DNA of 12,279 nt from CAZCSK01 sp964501265 (lineage in GTDB: Bacteria; Actinomycetota; CADDZG01; JAHWKV01): positions 1 through 12,279 of the forward strand of contig CAZCSK010000053.1 in NCBI GenBank assembly GCA_964501265.1, written 5' to 3'. This document shows positions 1-6,408 of this stretch, one piece after another. The notes beneath the pieces were generated by a model, which worked only from the letters and a program-made list of their open reading frames with translations, ran no database searches and was not told the origin of the DNA. Within the stretch, counting starts at the first letter, position 1; every line of letters starts with the position of its first letter. The translations under genes were made by a program, and so were the position numbers.

Positions 1-1170
1 ACGCTCGACTCCGGCAAGCCGATGTTCATGGCTGTGGCCGAAATGGATCTGGTCGCCCGAGTGTTTCGTTACTACGCCGGTTGGGTCGACAAGTTCTACG
101 GCGAGACCAATCAGACCGACGGCAACATGCTCGTCTACACGTTGCGCGAGCCGGTGGGCGTAGTGGCGGGAATCATTCCTTGGAACTATCCGCTGATCAA
201 TGCTTCGTATAAAGTGGCGCCGGCTCTTGCCTTCGGCAACGCGATCATCCTGAAGCCGGCGGAGCAAACGCCGCTAACCGCGCTTCGTCTGGGCGAGATC
301 GCCGTCGAAGCAGGACTCCCGCAGAGCGTGCTGCAGGTGATAACCGGCGCCAGCGAAACGGGAGCCGCCCTGGTCGAACATCCCGGTGTCGATAAAGTTT
401 CATTTACCGGCTCGACCGACGTTGGCAAGATCATCATGCGGGCTGCGGCCGGAAGTCTAAAGCGCGTCACTCTCGAGCTTGGCGGCAAGTCGCCCAACAT
501 CGTGTTTGCAGATGCGGACCTAAAACCCGCCGCCAACTTCTCGATGTATGGAGTGTTTTTGAACTCGGGCCAGACTTGCACCGCGGGAACGAGGTTGATT
601 GTGGAGAAATCGATCCACGATGAATTTGTGGACGCGGTGGTTAAGGCATCTGCAAAGATGGTGCTCGGGCACGGGCTTGCTCCCGAAACCCGGATGGGGC
701 CCGTTGTGTCCTCCGAGCAACTCGACCGTGTGATGGACTACATCGACATCGGCCGCAAGGAAGGCGCGGTGATCGCGACAGGCGGTGAGCGGGAGGGCGG
801 CGATCTGGCGAACGGTTATTTCGTGCAGCCGACAGTTTTCACCGGTGTTCGGTCTGATATGCGAATCGCGCGCGAGGAGATCTTCGGTCCGGTCCTGGCA
901 GTCACTCCCGTCGACGACGTAGAAGAGGCGATCAGAGTCGGTAACGACTCCGACTACGGGCTCGCCGCGGCGGTGTGGACGAGTGACCTGAAAAAGGCTC
1001 ATCGGGTCGCGGCTGGACTCAAAGCCGGAACCGTGTGGGTCAACACCTACGGGCTCTACGACCCGGCCGTGAGTTTTGGCGGCTACAAGCAATCGGGTTT
1101 TGGGCGCGACCTTGGCAAGCACGCGATGGAGGGTTACACCCAGACGAAGTCGGTTTGGGTCAGTCTCTAG
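1..1170 (+). CDS. Aldehyde dehydrogenase (NAD(P)+-dependent), 5'-truncated by the window edge
   Basis: Oxidises an aldehyde to the carboxylate in the cytoplasm. The reading frame is open from base 1 (TLDSGKPMF..., a segment normally about 100 residues into the protein), so the true start lies outside the window; 389 of an expected 480-500 residues are visible. Family motifs appear in order: IPWNYPL, LKPAEQTP, the cofactor-loop FTGSTDVGK, LELGGKSPN with the general-base Glu (codon 475-477), GQTCTAGTR with the nucleophilic Cys (codon 577-579), EEIFGPVLAV, and the C-terminal FGGYKQSGFGRDLG. All catalytic residues are present, so the enzyme should be active. The sequence resembles the betaine/aminobutyraldehyde/ALDH1-like branch, but the substrate cannot be fixed from sequence. 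The next gene is convergent and ends 56 bases away. Confidence 0.95.
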   Translation, partial: TLDSGKPMFMAVAEMDLVARVFRYYAGWVDKFYGETNQTDGNMLVYTLREPVGVVAGIIPWNYPLINASYKVAPALAFGNAIILKPAEQTPLTALRLGEIAVEAGLPQSVLQVITGASETGAALVEHPGVDKVSFTGSTDVGKIIMRAAAGSLKRVTLELGGKSPNIVFADADLKPAANFSMYGVFLNSGQTCTAGTRLIVEKSIHDEFVDAVVKASAKMVLGHGLAPETRMGPVVSSEQLDRVMDYIDIGRKEGAVIATGGEREGGDLANGYFVQPTVFTGVRSDMRIAREEIFGPVLAVTPVDDVEEAIRVGNDSDYGLAAAVWTSDLKKAHRVAAGLKAGTVWVNTYGLYDPAVSFGGYKQSGFGRDLGKHAMEGYTQTKSVWVSL

Positions 1171-1193
1171 ACGCTGGTCTCGTAAAGCCCAAC

Positions 1194-1229
1194 TAGCCAC
1201 GGAAATTTTTACGCGGACGCCGCTGGCTA
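1194..1229. terminator. Possible bidirectional terminator between convergent genes
   Basis: The inverted repeat TAGCCACGG (1194-1202) and CCGCTGGCTA (1220-1229) pairs with one bulged base. Its loop contains AAATTTTT. It lies between the ALDH stop and the HNH stop, and the HNH stop codon is inside the right arm. There is no clean U tract after the stem, so this is a weak call. Confidence 0.3.
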
Positions 1230-2408
1230 ACCGGGGCTGGCCCGCACCCGCGCATCGAGTGGCTTGGTAAGAAGCCACTTACCTTTGACTTGTTCTAATC
1301 GAAAACCCCGATAGGTCTTGAGCCGGTGGTGATGGGAACAAATCCGTACCAGATTCTCGGCAGTGGTGACGCCGCCTTCCGCCAAGGAAACGACATGATC
1401 GATCTCCAGGCCCTTTGCCTCCCGGCACCCGGCCACCGCGCACTCCGGATAACTCTGCTCGAGCAAAGTCCTTAGCCGTGCGGGGATGGTCCGCCCCAGA
1501 TGGGCGACCTCGGTAATCTTGCCCTCCTTGACCCCGATCACCTTTACAAAGGAGTCGGCCATAAGGGCCCGGGCCCCCGCAACCGGAATGGGACCTATCC
1601 CTTTTACCTCACATACCTCTCCGCCCCGGGTGTGGCCCCGGACTAAAGCGGAGTGGTCGACAGTTACGTTCACAACTGCTTTAGGCCCCGCCCCCCTTGA
1701 CCCAGACCTTGCGGCTCTGGCCATCTCAAGCAGAGCATCGGCCTCAAGCGCTTGGTAGGGATCTTTACGTCCCTGGCGCCGGGCCTGACGGAATTGATCA
1801 TCCCTTAGAGCATCAAGCACCGAGCGCACCTCTGCCCCCGCTTCGGGGGCGAGCCTGGCATCCATCCGAAAGGCCCCTTCGTTATCGGTCCATGTTCGAA
1901 GGTAACGGGACCTATGAAGCCGCTCGGCCTTGTCAGCTTCGCTGGTCAAGTGCTGGGCCACCACGGTTCGACATACCTGCCTTAGCTTCTCGATTCCCTC
2001 GCTTTGCGCCACCTCGACCAGGGCTCTTTCTTCTTTTGGCGCCACGGCTGCAGCAGAAGCGATCTCGGCGGCTTGGGCTTGGGTGAGTCTTCCCGATCGA
2101 AATGCCGCATCTGCCTGGGAAAGGTCTTTCATCCGAGTAGCGGTCTCAATGGCGCTTACCGAGGTGGACACCGAGTCGCCGGTGGTGCGCGCGATGAAGT
2201 GGGCTGCCGAACGGTCTCCGTCTATCTGCCAGGCGCCGCTTTGAGCCACCCGGGAGGCAGCCAGAGCCTTTCCGGCCGCAGAAAGCTTCTCGGCCTTTGA
2301 GAAGATCTTGACAAGATCCACCGCATATCGTGGGTCGAGGGTCTCGGGATCGAGCGCCTGGAGCGCCTCCTCAAGCAGTTTTACCCCTCGGTTCAGTTTC
2401 TCTAACAT
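1227..2408 (-). CDS. DUF222-domain HNH endonuclease (13E12 repeat family type)
   Basis: Predicted nuclease of a family abundant in actinobacteria. An N-terminal, mostly helical DUF222-like region is followed by a C-terminal HNH domain. Numbered from the ATG (393 aa), the HNH part has a Cys-x4-Cys pair (C323, C328), the IDH core (D337, H338), ENL (N352) and a CSHHH cluster (C357, H359-H361), so metal ligands and catalytic His look intact. The frame also opens at a TTG at 2438. I prefer ATG 2408 because it begins a typical DUF222 N-terminus and because a TATAGT -10 box ends seven bases before it, which would place transcription start on the ATG. Biological role of the family is uncertain; copies are often multicopy and associated with repeated or mobile sequences. 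It is convergent with the aldehyde dehydrogenase and divergent from the methyltransferase. Confidence 0.85.
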   Translation of the reverse strand: MLEKLNRGVKLLEEALQALDPETLDPRYAVDLVKIFSKAEKLSAAGKALAASRVAQSGAWQIDGDRSAAHFIARTTGDSVSTSVSAIETATRMKDLSQADAAFRSGRLTQAQAAEIASAAAVAPKEERALVEVAQSEGIEKLRQVCRTVVAQHLTSEADKAERLHRSRYLRTWTDNEGAFRMDARLAPEAGAEVRSVLDALRDDQFRQARRQGRKDPYQALEADALLEMARAARSGSRGAGPKAVVNVTVDHSALVRGHTRGGEVCEVKGIGPIPVAGARALMADSFVKVIGVKEGKITEVAHLGRTIPARLRTLLEQSYPECAVAGCREAKGLEIDHVVSLAEGGVTTAENLVRICSHHHRLKTYRGFRLEQVKGKWLLTKPLDARVRASPG

Positions 2409-2415
2409 AGGTTCA

Positions 2416-2421
2416 ACTATA
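2416..2421 (-). promoter_or_regulatory. -10 box of the HNH gene, probably leaderless
   Basis: On the minus strand TATAGT is followed by seven bases and then ATG (2408). That spacing puts the expected transcription start at the first base of the start codon. No convincing Shine-Dalgarno precedes the ATG. A CTTTTT/TTGTCA-like sequence upstream could serve as a weak -35. Confidence 0.45.
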
Positions 2422-2510
2422 GAGATCACCACTGACAAAAAAGCCCTTTTTTCCGGGGACTGGAGAAAATTTCTTCAAGATAATTTGGCGGCTCTTGAGT
2501 TTGAGAAATC

Positions 2511-2576
2511 AGGAGGAAAGAGATGCGAAGCGTAGGAGAGTGGGCAGAGATTAGACGTCTGCACAATAGCCTTTAG
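2511..2576 (+). pseudogene. Short ORF with strong Shine-Dalgarno, likely remnant of an IS21-type transposase (istA) 5' end
   Basis: AGGAGG (2511-2516), six bases, then ATG (2523) opens a 17-codon ORF, MRSVGEWAEIRRLHNSL, with its stop at 2574-2576. From memory, the first 14 residues resemble the N-terminus of IS21-family IstA proteins, which commonly begin with a -VEEWAEIRRLH- segment just before the helix-turn-helix. The match stops there, and the rest of istA and istB is absent. The preceding 2436-2510 stretch is markedly AT-rich compared with the flanks, as an IS end might be. Alternatively it is a leader peptide: its stop lies only two bases before the GTG of the methyltransferase, an arrangement suited to translational coupling. 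The IS reading rests on a short match. Confidence 0.4.
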
Positions 2577-2578
2577 CT

Positions 2579-3157
2579 GTGGTCCAGTTTCCTCGCCGCG
2601 ACTATGAAGAGATTTACCGCGCTCGAATTTGGGCTTACGGCGACAAGCCTGACCCCGAGTTCATCCGGGCCCTCACAAATGTGCCGAGGGGCGTTGCGCT
2701 TGACATTGCCGGCGGTCAAGGCCGCCATGCGATTGCGCTTGCGGCGCTAGGGTTCGACGTGACTCTCGTCGACTCGGCCTCGGCGGGATTGCATCAAGCA
2801 GGAGTAGCCGCCCAGGAAGAGGGTCTTTCCGTTCATCTTGTACAGTCCGATCTAGCAAAGTACGAGCCCGTGCGCGACGCGATTGTTATATGTGCTGCCC
2901 TCTTTTTTCACATCCCGGCTCGAAAGACCAGTCTCAAAATTGCCGCGCGTCTGGGTCAAGCGTTGCGCCGCAAAGGTCTTCTCTATCTGTCGATGCCCGG
3001 CTACACAGCCGAGACTGCGGCGTTTGCAACGGACTTGATTGCCGCAGCGGGGCTGAAAGAAGAGTGGATTGTCAAACACCTGGTAACAAGGAAGGAAAGG
3101 CCCCGTCTCCCGGTGCCACGCCGAAACGAGACCAGAGCTTTGGGCGTCAAAAACTAG
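2579..3157 (+). CDS. Class I SAM-dependent methyltransferase, TehB-like
   Basis: Small soluble methyltransferase (192 aa) transferring a methyl group from S-adenosylmethionine to an unknown acceptor; TehB relatives act on tellurite, thiols and other small molecules. Motif I is LDIAGGQGRH (residues 41-50: D42, G45, G46, G48), where most relatives have a GCG-type turn, so the Cys/Gly step is replaced by AGG. The acidic residue closing strand 2 is D65 (VTLVDSA). The RLPVPRRNETRA-type C-terminus is typical of this subgroup, so the protein appears complete. GTG 2579 is the first possible start because an in-frame TAG sits at 2567-2569. Expression could come from TAGCCT (2567-2572), six bases before the GTG, or by coupling to the short ORF that ends two bases upstream. 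It is convergent with the protease. Confidence 0.82.
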   Translation: MVQFPRRDYEEIYRARIWAYGDKPDPEFIRALTNVPRGVALDIAGGQGRHAIALAALGFDVTLVDSASAGLHQAGVAAQEEGLSVHLVQSDLAKYEPVRDAIVICAALFFHIPARKTSLKIAARLGQALRRKGLLYLSMPGYTAETAAFATDLIAAAGLKEEWIVKHLVTRKERPRLPVPRRNETRALGVKN

Positions 3158-3250
3158 GCGGCCGAAACGGGAAGAAAGGTATGGCGCGTCCTCTGTTGGC
3201 GATGGGTCCGGAGGACGAGGTCGCGTTCCGAGCACAATCGACAGCGAGAG

Positions 3251-4498
3251 TCAGATCAGTTTCTTACGAAATCCGTGGAGCGCGCCGACAGCGATTACGA
3301 GGGCGGCAGCAATCGCCTCAAGGGGATCGAAGGTTCCGGAGTCTGCGGTGTCCGCGGCGGCGACGCTCGGACTTGGGCTGGGGGCCTCGATCACCAGCAA
3401 AGGCGCCTCTCCCGGAGATGGAAGCACGAGTGGGACCGGACTCGGGGAGGGGCTAGGAGAAGGACCAATCACAGTTGGGCTCGGGGTTGGCGGCGAAGGC
3501 TTCGGCGGGGCCGGACGCGCTACGCCGGCCGCTGCGGCGAGGTCAAGAACCTTGTATCGAGTCGCTTCCGAACGACACGCAACACCGGGCCCTGAGGCGG
3601 TTGCGATCATCCGTTGGACCGCCGTCACATTGGTCATCCCATTGGAGATCAGGACGGCTGCGGCCCCCGCCACGAACGGCACCGACACAGAAGTTCCATC
3701 GGCCGTCGCGTAGACGGACTCGTCGGTATCGCGTTTCCAGTAGGTCGAATGGATCCCCACTCCGGGAGCGAGAATGTCGAGGCCCGCTCCGTAGTTTGTA
3801 AAAGTCGCGCATTTATCCTGTTGGTCGCTCGACCCAACCACGATGATTCCGCGGCTGTCGGGGGCGTCGTAAGTGGTGCGAGCGGCTCCATCGTTGCCGG
3901 ACGCGGCGATCACCGCGGCGCCTTGGTCCGCGGCGTAAAGGATTGCGTCCTGTACTCCCCTGTCGGCGAACAACAAGGCGGATGGATCCGGGATACCGTC
4001 GCTGTCCGGGGGTCCGACGAAACTCAAATTGAGGACGAGCTTCATGTTGACCTTCCTTGCTTCATCAACCGACCACCGAATCGCCTCGGCGACCTGATTG
4101 GAATTGGCAGTTCCGTCGGCACCAAATACCCGCACGGGAAGAATCTTTGCATCGGGTGCCACCGAAGCGATCCCGATGTTGTTATCGGTCGATGCCGCAG
4201 AGATGCCGGCGATCAACGTGCCGTGGCCATTAGCGTCGTCCGCATCGGTGTTGGGCTCGATGTAGTCCTTACCGGGAGTAACTTTGTCTTTCAGATCCGG
4301 ATGTTGAAGGTCAACGCCGCTATCGATCACTGCGATCAGCACCCCCGAGCCGCGCGCAACCTTCCACGAGAATTCTGCGCCGACGCGCTGGAAACCCCAT
4401 TGTTGGTTGTAAAAGGGATCTTTGGTTGCCCCGCTGGCTAAAGACGGGATGAGCAATGCCGCAGCAGCCGAGGCGAAAACAACGCTCCAACGTCTCAT
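3251..4498 (-). CDS. Subtilisin-family (S8) serine protease, secreted and C-terminally membrane-anchored
   Basis: Peptidase of 415 aa. Residues 1-24 form a Sec signal peptide (MRRWS, hydrophobic core, SGA cleavage site). The S8 domain follows with the full catalytic set: D59 (VIDSGVD), H92 (NGHGT), oxyanion N202 (AASGND) and S270 (DGTSVSVP). C230 and C308 could form a disulfide. Residues 329-378 are a Pro/Ser-rich spacer, then a single membrane segment (about 393-409) and a short RKKLI tail, so the catalytic domain should sit outside the membrane on a stalk. This architecture resembles mycosins (MycP), but no ESX genes are in view. A longer frame starts at 4567; I use 4498 because the signal peptide begins there and TACGAT lies six bases upstream. 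It is divergent from the LLM oxidoreductase. Confidence 0.93.
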   Translation of the reverse strand: MRRWSVVFASAAAALLIPSLASGATKDPFYNQQWGFQRVGAEFSWKVARGSGVLIAVIDSGVDLQHPDLKDKVTPGKDYIEPNTDADDANGHGTLIAGISAASTDNNIGIASVAPDAKILPVRVFGADGTANSNQVAEAIRWSVDEARKVNMKLVLNLSFVGPPDSDGIPDPSALLFADRGVQDAILYAADQGAAVIAASGNDGAARTTYDAPDSRGIIVVGSSDQQDKCATFTNYGAGLDILAPGVGIHSTYWKRDTDESVYATADGTSVSVPFVAGAAAVLISNGMTNVTAVQRMIATASGPGVACRSEATRYKVLDLAAAAGVARPAPPKPSPPTPSPTVIGPSPSPSPSPVPLVLPSPGEAPLLVIEAPSPSPSVAAADTADSGTFDPLEAIAAALVIAVGALHGFRKKLI

Positions 4499-4592
4499 CG
4501 CTCCATCGTAACGCTGAAACCGAAAGGTTCCAGCGTCACGCAGGCGCCTGGATGGTGCCAGCGTCACGCCGGACGCGGGATAGGGTAGAGCG
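4499..4592. promoter_or_regulatory. Symmetric divergent promoter/operator region between protease and LLM oxidoreductase
   Basis: Minus-strand -10 TACGAT (4505-4510) lies six bases before the protease ATG (4498). Plus-strand -10 TAGGGT (4581-4586) lies six bases before the oxidoreductase ATG (4593). The perfect palindrome CAGGCGCCTG (4541-4550) is centred at 4545.5, the midpoint of both the start codons and the -10 boxes. CCAGCGTCACGC occurs at 4530-4541 and again at 4558-4569. A near-copy in inverted orientation occupies 4507-4520; it pairs with 4527-4540 at 12 of 14 positions across a six-base spacer. The repeats fall on the expected -35 region of each promoter, suggesting a shared regulator (inference). 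Confidence 0.55.
4507..4569. repeat. Three copies of a 12-14 base repeat in the divergent promoter
   Basis: Direct copies CCAGCGTCACGC at 4530-4541 and 4558-4569 have starts 28 bases apart. A third, imperfect copy lies inverted at 4507-4520. Each direct copy contains GCGT-C-ACGC, a four-base dyad around one central base, which is the form expected of a dimer-binding operator. Confidence 0.6.
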
Positions 4593-5615
4593 ATGAAGCT
4601 TGGCTACGGATTGATCACCTGTCAACGCTATCCAGGCGATCCGCGAACTCCAACGGACCTCTATCGTGAAGCCCTCGAACTCACCCGCTTGTGTGAAGAC
4701 GTAGGGCTCGATTCTGTTTGGACATCCGAACACCATTTCTGGGACGACGACTACATGCCCTCACTTCTCGTAATGTCTGCAGCGATGGCCGCTGTCACAA
4801 CCAAGATCGAAATTGGGACGGGGGTTCTGCTCGCTCCGCTCTACGATCCCATCCGCCTGGCAGAGGACGCGGCCACCGTGGACCTGATCAGCGGGGGCCG
4901 CTTCATCCTGGGGCTTGGCATCGGATGGAGACAAGAGGAGTTCGACCGGCTAGGTATCCCAATGGAAGGTCTCGGACGGCGAATGAGCGAGACCGTCAGG
5001 GTCTTGCGGCGCGCTTGGGGGCCGAGCACCTTCACTTTCGACGGCAAGGTCTACCGCTACCCACCGACCAACGTCACTCCAAAGCCGTCGCGCCGAATCC
5101 CAATCTGGCTCGGGGGGTTCGTTGACGACGCCGTACGTCGAGCGGGTCGTATCGCCGACGGATACCTGGGATCATTGGTCGACATCGACGACGTTCGACG
5201 GCGAGTAGATTTGGCGAAGGAGGGAATAGAGCGCGCGGGGCGCATGGGGCATGATTTCACGTTTGCGATCCACGAACCGGTGTTTGTCACCGCGGATGGC
5301 TCGGCGGGAGTCGAAGAGTTCCTGCCCTACATTCACAACAGCCGGTGGAAGTACGACGACTTACGGCAAGAATTTGGACGAGCCACCGACGGCCCATTGC
5401 CGGCGCCCCCGCCGATGGATGAGAAACGAAAGCAATCGTTGCGATCGATGCTGATCGCAGGCGATCCGGCGCAAGTAGCCGCTCGGATCCACGAGTTTTG
5501 CGACGCCGCCGGGGAGGACCTTCACGTCGTCGCCCGTTCCTACTACCCTGGGATCCCCTTCGATCAGGCGAAGCGACTAGTTGAGTTACTAGGAGAAGTA
5601 AGGGCGCTTCTCTAG
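4593..5615 (+). CDS. LLM-class (luciferase-like) oxidoreductase, probably F420-dependent
   Basis: Cytoplasmic TIM-barrel flavin/F420 oxidoreductase of 340 aa, the normal full length for the family. Recognisable segments are the barrel start MKLGYGLIT, WTSEHHFWDDDYMP (residues 43-56, around the cofactor/substrate pocket), IEIGTGVLLAPLYDPIRLAE (72-91), GGRFILGLGIGWRQEEF (101-117) and IPIWLGGF (169-176). F420 rather than FMN is inferred from the actinobacterial context and overall resemblance; substrate is unknown. ATG 4593 has no Shine-Dalgarno, but TAGGGT ends six bases upstream, so the mRNA is probably leaderless. It shares a symmetric promoter region with the divergent protease, which may mean co-regulation. 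Confidence 0.9.
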   Translation: MKLGYGLITCQRYPGDPRTPTDLYREALELTRLCEDVGLDSVWTSEHHFWDDDYMPSLLVMSAAMAAVTTKIEIGTGVLLAPLYDPIRLAEDAATVDLISGGRFILGLGIGWRQEEFDRLGIPMEGLGRRMSETVRVLRRAWGPSTFTFDGKVYRYPPTNVTPKPSRRIPIWLGGFVDDAVRRAGRIADGYLGSLVDIDDVRRRVDLAKEGIERAGRMGHDFTFAIHEPVFVTADGSAGVEEFLPYIHNSRWKYDDLRQEFGRATDGPLPAPPPMDEKRKQSLRSMLIAGDPAQVAARIHEFCDAAGEDLHVVARSYYPGIPFDQAKRLVELLGEVRALL

Positions 5616-5687
5616 CCACTTGCATGGCTTTGGACTAGCCACCCGCCTGCACATGAGAAAGGGGCTTACGGCTTTCATACTCGGCAG

Positions 5688-5704
5688 AAGTCGAAATTCG
5701 ACTT
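5688..5704. repeat. 17-base perfect palindrome
   Basis: AAGTCGAA-A-TTCGACTT has perfect 8-base arms around one base. It lies 72 bases after the oxidoreductase stop and about 100 bases before the promoter of the Cys-rich gene. As RNA it could fold as a 6-base stem with a 5-base loop followed by GGCTTTT, a weak terminator. As DNA it could be an operator. I cannot choose between these. Confidence 0.45.
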
Positions 5705-5807
5705 GGCTTTTGAGAAAGAGTCCGTTTATCAATTTCCTTCGGCCTCACAGCAGCTCCCTCTTGGTGGCGACCGCTGCGGGTGACAAGAACTTCATCCCCA
5801 TGGGGGG

Positions 5808-5836
5808 TTGTTGAGACTAGTTCGAATCGCTACAAT
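5808..5836 (+). promoter_or_regulatory. Promoter of the Cys-rich protein / lipoprotein pair
   Basis: TTGTTG (5808-5813), a 17-base spacer and TACAAT (5831-5836) form a good housekeeping-type promoter. Start would be near 5843, giving a leader of about 47 bases. The leader carries GGGAGG (5877-5882) seven bases before ATG 5890. This leadered, Shine-Dalgarno-dependent layout differs from the apparently leaderless neighbours. Confidence 0.5.
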
Positions 5837-5889
5837 TCGTTTCGGGATCCTATACAAGCTGACGATCTGACACTGAGGGAGGTGCATAC

Positions 5890-6408
5890 ATGATGGAAGA
5901 AACGCATCAGAAGAAGAACAGCCAAAGGAAGGGCAAGAGCCGGGTTGCGCTCCTTTTGACTCTGACATTATTGGCATTGGCGCTTCCTCTGCATTCGTCC
6001 AAGAGGGCTGAAGCGTGCGGCCTGGGTTGTGTGGTAATGGCCGCTCTGACCGCTGGGGGCCTTTATTGCAGCATCGCCGATTGCTCTGTTTCGAACAATT
6101 GCGGTGTGGCTGCCGGTGTCGGCGTGGACCATCCAGGGTGGTACTACGAGGGGCAAACGTATGCTGGAGCTAGTTGTGACCAAGATCAGAGTTCCATCAA
6201 CGTTCTCGCGATGGTAGCCGAAACGAGTGGTGGCACGTATAACGATGCGCCTCAGCCTTGCCCGAACACGGATTACTGCCCGGGGCAATCCGGACCAGTC
6301 TTTGGACAGGCTCCCGTATGCTTCAATGGTGCCGCTAACGCAGATTTCAGCAATGGCGATCCCCCAAATGATTCGAGCGGCGCGGTGCCCGCATGCCGAA
6401 ATCCCTGA
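5890..6408 (+). CDS. Exported cysteine-rich protein of unknown function
   Basis: I do not recognise this 172-aa protein. A basic N-region (residues 1-18), a hydrophobic core (19-34) and A-E-A before C43 look like a Sec signal peptide; the mature protein would start at C43. AEAC does not fit a lipobox well. The mature part (about 130 aa) has ten cysteines, at 43, 47, 60, 65, 71, 96, 124, 130, 144 and 169, an even number suggesting up to five disulfides. It is rich in Gly, Ala, Asn and Asp, with a CGLGC start and a C-terminal acidic/Pro segment (NGDPPNDSSG). Start ATG 5890 is set by GGGAGG seven bases upstream; a second ATG follows at 5893. The 3' end overlaps the lipoprotein gene by 16 bases, implying translational coupling and a related job outside the cell. 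Confidence 0.7.
   Translation: MMEETHQKKNSQRKGKSRVALLLTLTLLALALPLHSSKRAEACGLGCVVMAALTAGGLYCSIADCSVSNNCGVAAGVGVDHPGWYYEGQTYAGASCDQDQSSINVLAMVAETSGGTYNDAPQPCPNTDYCPGQSGPVFGQAPVCFNGAANADFSNGDPPNDSSGAVPACRNP

Larger units (their letters stand above)
5616..5889. other. Non-coding gap with palindrome and downstream promoter
   Basis: No convincing gene is seen in these 274 bases. A 64-codon TTG-initiated frame (from 5620) lacks a ribosome site and any recognisable composition. The stretch contains the palindrome at 5688-5704, a -35/-10 pair at 5808-5836 and a Shine-Dalgarno at 5877-5882, the last two serving the gene at 5890. CTAGCCAC occurs twice (5612-5619, 5635-5642) without evident meaning. Confidence 0.6.

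Noticed and set aside
520..1278. 252-codon minus-strand frame under the aldehyde dehydrogenase
   Set aside because: It is antisense to a gene with clear motifs and has no domain of its own; long open antisense frames are expected in GC-rich DNA.
3188..3216. GTCCTC/GAGGAC inverted repeat between methyltransferase and protease as a terminator
   Set aside because: The stem is only six pairs with a 17-base loop and no T tract.
2890..3456. 188-codon plus-strand frame across the methyltransferase end and protease end
   Set aside because: It is Arg/Ser-rich with no motif and overlaps two convincing genes.
3614..4441. 275-codon plus-strand frame antisense to the protease
   Set aside because: The opposite strand encodes a complete S8 catalytic set; this frame is its shadow.
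4507..4540. RNA attenuator hairpin in the protease leader
   Set aside because: The arms pair fully in minus-strand RNA (with G-U pairs), but the TACGAT-N6-ATG layout implies this DNA is upstream of the transcription start, so a DNA operator is more likely.
4499..4567. Longer protease N-terminus starting at 4567
   Set aside because: It would put 23 charged residues before a normal signal peptide and run coding sequence through the divergent promoter repeats.
5612..5642. CTAGCCAC direct repeat, also seen at 1193-1200
   Set aside because: Eight bases recurring three times in 12 kb, with inconsistent spacing and context, is not enough to call an element.
5620..5814. 64-codon TTG-initiated ORF in the gap after the oxidoreductase
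   Set aside because: It has no ribosome site, unusual composition, and runs across the palindrome and into the promoter of the next gene.
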